The notes beneath the pieces are model-generated. The model was given only the letters and a program-made list of their open reading frames with translations, was not told the DNA's origin and made no database searches. DNA of 64,000 nucleotides from Excoecaria cochinchinensis. Its lineage: Eukaryota > Streptophyta > Magnoliopsida > Malpighiales > Euphorbiaceae. The stretch covers positions 14,137,501-14,201,500 of the forward strand of contig CANTUQ010000058.1 of the NCBI GenBank assembly GCA_947683425.1. Reading direction: 5' to 3'. Shown here piece after piece: positions 48,478 to 58,444 of the stretch; within the stretch, counting starts at the first letter, position 1, and each line of letters opens with the position of its first letter. The position numbers and the translations under genes were made by a program.

Positions 48478-49290
48478 TATGTGATTCGACGGTTTAAATA
48501 TTTGCACATTATACATATGTGAATCGGATTACTATTCCACCGTTAGCTCAATGATTTCTTCTATTTTTTATTGGTATAATATATGTGATCTGATAGTTCA
48601 AATGTTCGCATACTACATGTACGTGTACCAAATTACTACTCCATCATTGGCTCAATGATTTCTTCTACTTTTTTATTATGAAATAAATGTCTAATACTAA
48701 GGCTCTGTTTGGATGGAAAGTAGGGTCGAGTAATTAATGGAAGGATAAGGAAGGGTAGAGATAGGAAAGGAAAGAGAAAAAAAGGGAAGGGTATGTGACT
48801 ACCTTTTCATTGTTTGAAAAATAATAAAAATGGAGGAGTAATTAAAGGAATGGTAAGTATATAAAATGACAAAAATAACTTATGGAAAAGGTTAGTTTTA
48901 GGTTTCAATAAATAAGATGAGGATAAAATTGGAAGACAATTTTTTTTAATCACTTACTTCTTCCTACACCCCAAATCGATGTGTACCTGAAATAAGAATA
49001 ACCAAGGGAAGAGGGATGTAAGAGCTACCCTTCCAATTCCTTCTATTTTTTAGCCCATCTCTTCCCAAATAAAGGTAAATATCTACCTTCCCTTCCCCTT
49101 TCATTACTTACCTCTCCTTACTCCCTATCCAAACAGAGCCTGAGGTACGTGTGATTTAATGGTTCAAATGCGTGCATACCACATATGACTCAATGGTTTT
49201 TTCTTTTCACATCACATGTACATACACCGAATTACTACTCTACCATTGGGCCTATTGTTTCTTCTATTTTTTATTATAAAATGAATATCT
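48478..49290. repeat. Degenerate tandem repeat of about 100-110 bp, split by a MITE
   Basis: Three diverged copies share GGTTCAAATG, GCATACCACAT, CGAATTACTACT and TGTTTCTTCTATTTTTTATT motifs (about 48478-48580, 48585-48690 and 49147-49285). The MITE at 48701-49140 lies between copies two and three. Confidence 0.65.
48701..49140. mobile_element. Tourist/PIF-like MITE (440 bp)
   Basis: The left end GGCTCTGTTTGGATGG and right end CCTATCCAAACAGAGCC form inverted repeats, with weaker pairing inward. The flanks are TAA and TGA, close to the 3-bp TAA duplication typical of PIF/Harbinger. The inside is purine-rich and non-coding. Confidence 0.8.
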
Positions 49291-50176
49291 TTTGCTTTAT
49301 ATATAAGCATACATTTTATTTTATTATCATTATATGAATATTTTAAGATGTTTATCGCTTCACTAATTATGAATATAATTAGTTTATGTAATTTAATTTT
49401 CTGTTGTATTACTTAATACTTTACTGTGGAACTATTTAGTAAACTATATTATCAATCAACCAATATATTTATATAAAGCTATGTAGAGGTGGAAAATTGG
49501 GTAGGTTGGGCAGGTTTGGGTTGGATCATAAATGGATGAATCATAAATGGGCAAAAAAATATGGGTCATAAATAGGTCAAATGACTAAATGAATTGGACG
49601 AGTTGGGTCGACTCATGGGCTAAAAACTTTTATCTGGTTTTGAAAATTTAGTATTTTTTTCCATGTGATCTCGAGACTCTTCCTTAGCTGCAACAATAAT
49701 AAATATCTGGTAAGAATATTAAAAGAATATGCAAATGGGTCAGGTGGCCAGACGGGTCGAATGGAGGCCCAAAAGGGCCGAGATGTGGTTCGATCCATTT
49801 GACCCATTTTTAATAAAAAATAATTCTCGATATAATAATGGGATACTAAAATAAATACTCCAAAAGGGCCGAGATGTGGGTCGATCATTTGACCCATTTT
49901 TAACGAAAAATAATTCTCGATATAACAACTAGATACTAAAATGACTACTATAAAAAATATTGGGCCCAAATGGGATATACAAAAGTAATTGTTCATTTCA
50001 AAAAATTAGTTTAACAAAAGTATTGGATATTCAAATAGCAAGTAATTGTTAATTTCAAAAAATTAGTCTAATAAAAAATTTAGATATACAAATAGTAGGA
50101 AATAAGAGTTTTCCAACTTTAACTGATTATCACTCCACATTTTTTATCTTATTTTGAAAATTTAATATCTTTTTCC

Positions 50177-50400
50177 TAATGTTTTCAAAATCAGACCGTA
50201 CTGTTCGGTTGAATCGGTTTAACCGGAATCCGGTAGCTTGTCCAATTTTAATAACATATAAAAATCGAAAGTGCTAAAAATCGGATAGAGCCGAAAAAAT
50301 CGGCGAACCATTGAAATGGAAAAAACCCGATTTTGTCCCAAAACACTAAACACTGTCGTTTTGGTGGGAAAAAAAAGAAAAAAAATCGAACCCAACACCA
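50177..50400. mobile_element. End fragment of the first hAT family, nested in the second hAT
   Basis: TAATGTTTTCAAAATCAGACC and the following bases (TTTTAATAACATATAAAAATCG, CACTGTCGTTTTGGTG) match the reverse complement of 30926 back to about 30740. This is the 5' terminal region of the hAT at 26679-30926. I could not find its other end or a target duplication, so the right limit is approximate. Confidence 0.65.
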
Positions 50401-50846
50401 GAAAAGCCTTCCTTTCACATGAATATGAAAAGCTCAACAAGTTTTGAACAGAACCCAACACCAAAAAATAGAAGCAGCAAAGGATATGCAAAAATGATTA
50501 ACGACACAGCAAATGGCGTGTCATTAGGGGAAAAACAAGAACGTTATTTTATTTTTTTTGAGAGAGAAATCGAACAGGAAATCAAAAATTTAAGCAAAAA
50601 GAAGATGAAGTCACAAACCTGATAATGAAAGAATCTCTGTAGAAGTAGAAGAAACTGAAAGGGCTAAAGTTTGAAGAAAAGAAAAGGAAAGTAGGAAAGA
50701 AGGGACATTGTGAAAAAGAAATAGAAAAGGAAGAGTTGGAGTTCTAATTCTGGGATTTAAAAAATGGGGGTAAAAAAAGGGGTGGAGTTATCAGTAGTAG
50801 GTGATGAGGAAGGACATTTTATTTATTTTACTTTCAAATCCAAATA

Positions 50847-51425
50847 ACCAATTATGAGTGGTAATCAAAGTCTCCTCATTTTTAGGTAACATAGATGCCC
50901 TCCATTTATTGAGAATTCTTCATCCCATACTAAATGCTGACTCTGAAGCAACTGTAGTAATGAAAATTATCATAATATCTTTAGCCATTATAGAAAGAAT
51001 GAGATATTTTGCCTCTTTGTCCTTCCACCAAAATAACACATCAAATTGAGGAGTTCTACTCAGTCTTGGATCATTCAAATATACATCTAACTCAAATTTA
51101 TCTCCAAAACTATTGCCAAGACTTTAAAAAAAAAAATTAAGGATAAAGGGCACACTTTTATGAGATCATCATCCACACTTAGTCTCCTTTTTGTTGATGC
51201 CTCAGAAGATGGATTATTAATTGCATATGATGCAAAAAGATCATACAACTTATCCTTAATTTCTCTACATTCATATGGAACCATAATCTCATCTCCGAAT
51301 AACTTTCTGTAAGAAAATTTTATAAAATCTAACTTATAACGAGGATTAAGAATAACAACAAATGAAAGAATAACACTGTAAGAGTCCCAATACTTCTCAA
51401 ACTTATCAAACATCAAAGTATTCAT
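50847..51425 (-). pseudogene. hAT (RICESLEEPER-like) transposase C-terminal remnant
   Basis: On the minus strand, 51425 downward encodes FDKFEKYWDSYSVILSFVV and LNPRYKLDFIKFSYRKLFG, the RNase-H-fold end of BED-type hAT transposases. A frameshift near 51120, beside an A-run, is followed by the dimerisation domain in the next frame (FDVLFWW, then TTVASESAFS). That domain is cut by a TGA at 50922-50920 and ends in a LITTHNW-like motif near 50850. The N-terminal half is missing, so this copy is not autonomous. 51430-52150 shows no further recognisable coding sequence. Confidence 0.82.
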
Positions 51426-52539
51426 ATCCTTAATACACCGATCTTCACTTCTTTATAAGCAAACAAAGCACACGATAGAAGATAAAGAATCTAATTAAAA
51501 TATACATAGACAAGAAATGCATAAAAAGCCAGAATTATCACCAGTGAAGTTCCAGTTATGTAATTTGGGGCCAGAGAACTCAAGAAGAGAATAAATGAGT
51601 TTGCCATTAAAACTATGATCCAAATTACCAAAATAAAGTAACTGAAAGCTTGCCAAGATGAGTAAATACCCAGTAAGAAATAAAATACGATAGAGTAAAT
51701 GATGGCAATTGCAAGCAAAATTAATAAGGGATGTCGAACCCATTAACTTGATGCTTGAGCCAAATATTTCTTGCATAACTCTTAGAAGCTAACAACCGAT
51801 CCAAGAATGCATAGTCCACATTTCACATCCATTAAAGTTTCAAAAATAATTCATATGCAAAATCATGAAAATAAAGGACTTAGCAATAATTTATGTGGTC
51901 TAAGTCCAAGCCTTCAAAATAATAATTTAAGCAAATGACAAAACTCTCATGCAAAAAATCCAATCAAAATTAACAAATGAAACCATTCCAAGTTAAAGCA
52001 GAAGAGAAAGAGAAAGGGAGAAAGGTGTCTTACTGAAACGGAGGATTGAATGGCAGTCGGCCAAGGAAAACTAACGAGCTAGAGGCCGGCAACGACTGGA
52101 CGGTGGAGAGGGAGAGAGGCGGCGAGGGTGGAAGGGGGCAGAGTGGGAGGATTGGATGGAGAGAGAGAGAGAGAGAGAGAGGCACAGGAGTGAAACAGAA
52201 ACGACGAAGGAGGTAGTCTGGGTAAAAGGTAATGAGGCCTGTTGGGCATTTGGGGGCAAACCCAAATAGGCCACATTTTATCTGGGTATAATTTGGGCGG
52301 GTCTAAATGGGTACATTTTTAGTTGGGTTGGGTTTGGATCCATTTTTTCTAGGCGAGTTAGGCGGGACTTTTGGGTTTGGGCCAAGTTTGACAGGCCTAA
52401 AGCTATGCTTAACTATTTATAAGAACTTTACTTTCGGTATTTATATTTATCTTTAATGTGAAATTATGATTGGTTTCAAATAAAAAAAAAATATATATAT
52501 TTTCTAATTAAAATAAAAATAATTTAAAATTGGATAAAT

Positions 52540-52835
52540 ACATTTAGAGGCAAATTTGCATGTTTGAAAAAACGTTAGGTGCAGAAATGCACCAAACATT
52601 TTATTCATGCGCTGAATACATGTTGCTGATGTAATCAATGGATGCATGACACGTGTCTCACTCGATCTACGTTAGTAGTCAACTAACGGATTAACGGTTA
52701 AAATTAGCAGTAATTGACGGCGGGTCAAAAATCTCCCATTTTATAAACGTTAGGGATAAATTTATTTCAAAATAAACGTTATGGGCAAATTTATATATTT
52801 GGAAAAATGCGTGGACCAAAAATGGACCTTTAGCC
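52540..52835. repeat. Possible MULE-like terminal segment
   Basis: The sequence ends in CCTTTAGCC; its reverse complement begins GGCTAAAGGTCCATTTTTGG, similar to the GGCTAAAGGTGCAATTTTGC at 53411. Paired motifs (AAACGTTAGG and CAAATTTG) suggest inverted symmetry, but neither limit is firm. Confidence 0.3.
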
Positions 52836-52840
52836 TATTA

Positions 52841-53410
52841 TTTTTTCAAGGTTTTATGTAATGTTTGTTTGGTCAAATCATAAAAACAAAGTTTAAAATT
52901 TTTTTAAAACATACCTTTTTCCATATTTAACTTGTATGTCCATAGAGAGTATTAATCTTATATTGGGTTTTGGCTGGAAGTATAAAACCCACCTTATTGA
53001 AATTTTTTTATAAATCATTACTGTTTATGTTTAATTAATGGAAGGCCTTATATTAATCTAGATGACATTGTTTGACAAATTGATACATACCTACTATTAC
53101 ATTACAAAAAAAGATGAGCGGGAAAAAAATTATTATTTAGTTGTTGATTTGTATTGCCAGGTAACATTATAGCTATCCGGACAACAATTTTATGCACCTT
53201 GTATTAATGCACTCAATATTGAATATTGGATATTGGTACCATCTAATCGTGCAAATGCGCCAATTGAATGGTGTACAGAGTTTGGTAAATGGGTGCGCAA
53301 TGCATGAGTTTATAACCCATGCATCTCAAAAATGTTAACATAATTTTGGAATTGTATTCCATTTATATATAATTGTATATAGAAAAACTTGATTTTCTAA
53401 ATATGTATTT
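52841..53410. other. Intergenic DNA, nothing recognised
   Basis: AT-rich sequence without a supported gene or repeat. Confidence 0.5.
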
Positions 53411-53922
53411 GGCTAAAGGTGCAATTTTGCCCCCATAGTTTTCCAAAATGTGCAATTTTGCCCCTATAGTTTAATTTGGTGCAAAAGTGCCCCCTACGTT
53501 TGCATTTTGGGAGAAAAATGCTCCCACCGTCAGTTGGTATTAAAGTTGACTGTGAAGGTGTTTGTTGACCGATGACACGGCAAGGCTTATACACGTGGCG
53601 CGTTCTGGTTGGACACGTCATTTCCACCTGTGAAACACGTGAAAGGCACGCTCTAGGTAATAAAAAATTTACTGCGTTCATCTCTTCAGTGCTATCTCCT
53701 TCCTTCATCTGCGTTCGTCTCTCTCATCTTTCCATCTTTAATCCTTCAGTTCTGTCTTCTTCCCTCACCTGCGTTCATGTGTCTCTTACTTCCATCACTT
53801 TACTCTTGTTTCCTTTAAATAACTTTCCTCTCGTTTTCTCTCGATGTCTTTTACTCTTTTATTTTTTTGTTACGGTAATAAGATCTGGATAAATCCCTAA
53901 AATCCTTATGCCTTCTAGCTGT
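53411..53922 (+). repeat. MULE-like terminal region leading into a GRF-gene fragment
   Basis: Starts GGCTAAAGGTGCAATTTTGC with a second GTGCAATTTTGCCCC nearby, a form common at plant Mutator-like ends. A CT-rich stretch (53690-53860) that could serve as promoter or leader follows. The opposite end was not found, probably because the right side is disrupted by later insertions. Confidence 0.4.
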
Positions 53923-54012
53923 ATGTCTTCTTCAATGCATTCAAGACGATGGGATGGAAAAAATATGAGGAATGAAGGGACAGAAGTTAGGTGTTTGTGT
54001 GGGAATAGAGCT
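53923..54012 (+). pseudogene. First exon of a GRF zinc-finger gene (plus-strand copy)
   Basis: The ATG at 53923 opens a 30-codon frame that ends exactly at a strong donor (GCT then GTAAGT at 54013). It carries the start of a GRF-type zinc finger (RCLCGNRA). The partner copy at 54934-54690 (minus) has the same exon fused to the rest of the motif. No matching second exon was found downstream, so this copy is probably only a fragment. Short plant GRF proteins often pair this finger with a coiled coil and a membrane anchor; their roles are largely unknown. Confidence 0.6.
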
Positions 54013-54221
54013 GTAAGTGAAAGGCATAATGTACTTTGGGAGTATACCATAATTTTTGTATATTTATATATGGGGTACTGATTTTAAAATGTTAATATCA
54101 TACATATAGGAAATACATTTTGTACTTTGGGAGTATACCATATACTGCCTAAAAACTTATGCACATAAACTTTTGTTAATATTAACTGAAACTTATTTTG
54201 TGTTGCATTTTCTGTTATTCT

Positions 54222-54463
54222 TATGGCCAATGTTGTGTTGCTTAAGCTGTTATTTTTATGTCAATTATTATGTTGCAGGAGCTGTTTTTTTTATGGCCAA
54301 TTTTGTGTTGCAGTTGTTGTTATATATACCCACATTCTTCTTCTTCTTCTTCTTCTTTTCCCCAATTTTAACATTAACCTGCTAGGGGGTTAATGTAATA
54401 TATTCTTCTTCTTTTTCTTTTCCCCAATTTTAACATTAACCCGCTAGCAGGTTAATGTAATAT
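54222..54463. repeat. Short repeats: TTGTGTTGC triplet, (TTC)n and a 60-bp tandem duplication
   Basis: GGCCAAT or a variant followed by TTGTGTTGC recurs three times at 54222-54320. (TTC)n covers 54335-54358. CCCCAATTTTAACATTAACC with GGTTAATGTAATAT then occurs twice in tandem (about 54357-54401 and 54419-54463). Each copy can fold because ACATTAACC pairs with GGTTAATGT. Confidence 0.8.
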
Positions 54464-54689
54464 TATTTGTCAATTGATTTGCACGACAAATTATGGATTC
54501 CTCACTATTTCTGCACTCGATATTTCTGCAATAAATATTTTTTTCAATTTTCTCATAAAAGGTAGCAAATTCGACTTCATATTGAAATTGTGCAAAATAT
54601 TATTGATGATTTAACACTTTCAGCCTACTAGAGCCAAAAGCACTTAATCCTAACCTATGCATTAACCTTGCTAATTGCCCAACACACCC

Positions 54690-54934
54690 AGGCAATCAAC
54701 ACTATACATATAAACTTTATCATTCAAGGGGGATAATAAAGACGGCAAGAAAAAAATTAACAAAAAAATTAATTTTGCTCCTATATGGGGACAGTTGTAG
54801 TATCTCCTTCCTGAGTTGCTTATGCTCCATGATTCCAGTATGATAGCTCTATTCCCACACAAACACCTAACTTATTTCCCTTCATTCCTCATATTTTTTC
54901 CAACCCATCGTCTTGAATGCATTGAAGAAGACAT
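54690..54934 (-). pseudogene. GRF zinc-finger gene fragment (inverted, intronless copy)
   Basis: In reverse complement the first 80 or so bases match 53923-54012 with a few changes. A TAA at 54876-54874 stops the frame after NMRNEGK. Beyond it the same frame gives CGNRAIILESWSISNSG then RRYYNCPHIG, a full GRF-type finger pattern (CxCG ... SxSNSGRRYYxC). Where the plus copy has the GTAAGT donor, this copy reads straight on into ATCATACTG. This suggests it derives from a spliced transcript, or that the plus copy diverges at that point. Upstream of its ATG the sequence is cut by an LTR-like element at 54939. Confidence 0.6.
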
Positions 54935-54938
54935 ACAG

Positions 54939-56690
54939 TGTAACACCCTGACCTGAGCGCCATGGTAGAACATACATATTCACGACACAATTACAGATAC
55001 ATACAAACATGCGCATGAGCAGAAGCATACGATAGGTAAAAGGATATAACTTTACATATAAATAATAAAATATACAATATCCAAAAATTACATAAAGGAT
55101 CGTTAAATACATATATCACTGCACCCAAAAAGAATTACATAACCAAATGATATACAAAAAAAATATAGGAGCAGGGACACAATAATATAACTCTACTCCT
55201 AGTGGCCGACTTGCAGATGTACGACTCGATCCGAACAAAACCTGCCACCTACACGGAAAAATAACCCGTGCTAAGCGATAACGCTTAGTGGGGAGGAACA
55301 AAAAAAAAAGAGCACTATACAAAAATATCAATAATATCATGCGGGTACTTGAATAATAAAGCATCAACATACTGAATTCTCTATGTAGCAGAAAATAGAT
55401 ATATATATATATATCATAATCACTATAATAAAGCCAAGCTTAACAACAGTATGCATAAAACAGATACACTAACCAAAATCACTCAATAATCATAACACTT
55501 CACTAAACACAATACAAAACAGCTCAACCAGTAGCCTGAATTTCAATGGTGGTGGATACGGAAAAACACTACAAGGGAGATCGAAGTCTCAAGAAAACAT
55601 TTATACCCGAAGGTAGTAAGGGAGACCGGAGTCTCAAAATATTTTATCACTAAGACCATAACGGAGGTCAACCGTAAGACCCGAACGGGGCCAACATAGG
55701 CATCTGTACTCACTATCCCTTTATAAGCATGCTTATCTATCCACTATTATGACATTTCAGGCTCAACTTACTCACTCACAATTACTATACTTTAATTAAC
55801 AGGACAATAGCAAAAACACGAGCCATGCAATAGTGAGAAACCATGCAGAGAAGAAATCTGACAAAAATATTTTCAGGCTGATCGGGGCTCTTCATGCCGA
55901 GCGGCTTTTTATGCCGAGCGGGGCTCTACATGCGGAGCGGCTCTACATGCCGAGCAGGCTCTACATACCGAGCAGTCTGGCTTTCACGTCTCGAAGCAGG
56001 GCAAAGCTACTCTGCACGACTCGTGGACAGCTGCACGACTTGTGCCTAACTGCCGAGACGAGCTGAAAATACCCGGCTGTATCGCGATCGCAACGAGCGT
56101 CGTGCTTGCGACAAAGTCGCATTCCTCCAAAACTCTAGAAATCAGCCGAAGATCAAAGCTTTCAAAACCATTCAAAACCATTCAATCATGCAAAACTTCA
56201 CAGCACTAACATGGAAGACCATCAAACCCACTCAAACTAACACATGCATTATCTCATACAAGCACTCAAAATTTTCAGAGACAACAACACAACACACACA
56301 CAAGTCCGAATGAGAAATAGGGCAGACAAAAGATAACTCGCAGACCAACCACATTCAAAATAAACTCCCAAACCTGGTAAAAATGAAGCTTCAATCCGTT
56401 CCCTTCAATAACCAACCTTCTCCTTGCCCTTACTCTTCCTTATTTCCTCCGAATCTTGCACAAAAACCTAACCAAAACACAAACACTAAATCATTCCATG
56501 CAACTGAAACTCTCAACCCAAAAACAGAGAATAGAGATAAGAAATCCCAAATCATAAACCTAAGCACTTACCTTCTTGAATCCGGCTCTTGACCTCTTAA
56601 AATTCAACCAACTTGAAGAATCACACAAGGGAAGGTTGAGAGCAGAAATTTGGGAAAGGAGAGAGTGAGAGAGGAAATGGGAAGCAAGCA
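54939..56690. mobile_element. LTR-like sequence (possible gypsy solo LTR), right end unresolved
   Basis: It begins TGTAACACCCTGACC, a start common to plant gypsy LTRs, and interrupts the GRF-gene fragment. It has the block AACCCGTGCTAAGCGATAACGC followed by TTAGTGGGGAG, which I associate with such LTRs. It also has two GGGAGA..GGAGTCTC-like repeats (55577, 55620). No internal retroelement genes follow. I did not find the right end or the TACAG target copy, so solo LTR is an inference. Confidence 0.45.
55882..55975. repeat. Minisatellite of 17-19 bp (GGCTCTACATGCCGAGC type), about 5 copies
   Basis: Five variants of GGCTCTTCATGCCGAGC and GGCTCTACATGCCGAGC follow one another directly. The region is GC-rich against AT-rich surroundings. 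Confidence 0.85.
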
Positions 56691-57194
56691 TGCTTGGTTC
56701 GCTGTATTGTATTAGCCTGTATAGTATTAGGCTGTATAGTATTAGTCTGTATAGCATTAGCTTGTATTATAGTATACAATATTTGGTATAATATTATATT
56801 AGCCTATAATATTTTATACTGTATTTGGTGTACAATAGTGTATTGTATTATTTTTAAACAAAATTAAAAAACATGCAAAATTAAATTATTTTTAATATTA
56901 CCAATTTAGACAAAAAAAATTGATTGTAAAATCCAACTTTTTAAATAAAGTGCACAAATTTCTTGAAACATGAATATATAATAGTAGATAAATTAACAAT
57001 CAAACAAACAACTTAATTAATAACATTCAATTACATAATCGAAATATATTAACAAATGTGTTACAATTAATAATTTTATACATGGTCCAATAATAAATCA
57101 AAATAAATAAATTTCATCATTATTATTTTAGACATAATCCAATATGCAACAGTAGCCCATAAGTAGAAAACCATGCAAAAAAAAGGATTTAACA

Positions 57195-57225
<31 letters not shown>

Positions 57226-57535
57226 TTCAAACGAAATAAATTTAACAAACTTTTATGACACATAAAATATATATTCACAAAATAAAAATGACAATAAAAC
57301 AATAAAATAGAATTTATATAAAATGAGAAAAAGTGGAGATTAAAATAAATACTGTATTAAATAAACTCGGAGGGAGGTGTGTATTATTTTATCCTGTGTA
57401 TGTAGGATAAAAATTAAACTCTACATTATATAATACATGTATTATTTTTTAAAAGAATTAACCAAACACCCCCTAATGTATTAGAGGATATTATTTTATG
57501 CTATCCCATGTATTATACGGGAAAGCAAACATAGC
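56691..57535. mobile_element. Possible AT-rich MITE with 15-bp minisatellite at one end
   Basis: The left end CATGCTTGGTTCGCTGTAT and the right end, reverse complement CTATGTTTGCTTTCCCGTAT, look like worn inverted repeats. A 15-bp unit (TGTATAGTATTAGCC type) is repeated about five times at 56703-56770. (AAT)n lies at 57196-57224. No coding sequence. The call is tentative. Confidence 0.35.
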
Positions 57536-58444
57536 CTAGAGGGTGTTTAATTGATTTAGCCACTTGCCAACAACAGATATTTAGAAGACATTACGGTGAT
57601 CATATATAAAGATGTGGATGAAAGTATCCAAATCAGATTCAAATAATATATATTATTTCATTAATATCAAAATATTATTTAATTTTAATTATGTATATAA
57701 TGAAAATATTATTTTTATTTTGAATTATTTTAATTGCATAAAATATTATTAATTTTAGATTTTAATAAATTATTATTAAACTATAATTTTTTATTCTATT
57801 TGTTGAAGTGAGTAAAATAAAAATATTTTTTTTCTTATAAATAAAAGATTACACTATTTATTAAATTGGATAAAAGAAAAATATTTTTCACTTATTAATA
57901 AAATTAAAAATTTTTCCTCCTTCAAAACAAAAAACAATAAAATAAAAAAAATCAAAAAAGAAAGGCAGATTTTCCAAATTTTGGAAAAATTGCCTAAAAA
58001 AAACCATAGGGTTCCATTTTCGCAGAGCTGCTAACATGGGTAAAACACTTACTTCCTAAATTTTTTTCTGCAAATTTTAAAATTCAAATTATTTTTAAAA
58101 AACGGTCAAAAAAACCACAGGGATTCCATTTTCGCAGCAGAGAGCCGCCAACATGGTAAAACATTCCTTCCTGAATCTTTTTTCTACAAGTTTTAAAATT
58201 CAAATTATTCTTTTAAAAAATATTATTTATAAAAAATTCCCTTAAAACAAAAGGTGTTTGGATAAGTTTGGCGAAATAGAACTTTTTGCAAACGCATGCA
58301 TAAATCTGCGTGCCCATTTCATCATCCATGACATGATCACGATAAAACGAATTTGCATTATTAACAGCTACCGCCATAATTGTACTCTCTCCTCTCTTTA
58401 ATTTAATCCCCAAAGCCAACAAAACACTACAAGTTTTCTCAATC
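57536..58444 (+). promoter_or_regulatory. Upstream region of ACX4
   Basis: About 0.9 kb between the MITE-like DNA and the ACX4 ATG. It is AT-rich and contains a tandem duplication (57996-58220). No TATA box or regulatory element was assigned with confidence. Confidence 0.45.
57996..58220. repeat. Tandem duplication of about 110 bp upstream of ACX4
   Basis: Copy one (57996-58102) and copy two (58108-58220) share AAAAAAACCA, AGGGTTCCATTTTCGCAG or a variant, AACATGG, and TTTTAAAATTCAAATTATT, with about 15 percent difference. The second copy ends about 225 bp before the ATG. Confidence 0.85.

Larger units (their letters stand above)
49484..52399 (-). mobile_element. Second hAT transposon, internally deleted (2916 bp)
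   Basis: The 8-bp duplication AAGCTATG is exact (49476-49483 and 52400-52407). The left end TAGAGGTGGAAAATTGGG and the right end, reverse complement TAGGCCTGTCAAACTTGG, are imperfect inverted repeats of the TAG type common in plant hATs. It holds a minus-strand transposase remnant. A duplicated block of about 97 bp (49763-49858 and 49860-49955, both with AAAAGGGCCGAGATGTGG) and a (GA)n tract at 52157-52182 also lie inside. Confidence 0.93.

Noticed and set aside
50419..50622. Plus-strand frame of 67 codons inside the second hAT
   Set aside because: It has no recognisable domain and overlaps the end fragment of another hAT and low-complexity DNA.
54173..54385. Hydrophobic frame of 70 codons that could be a membrane peptide
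   Set aside because: It is built from TTGTGTTGC repeats and a (TTC)n tract. No homologue is recognised and it has no clear start context.
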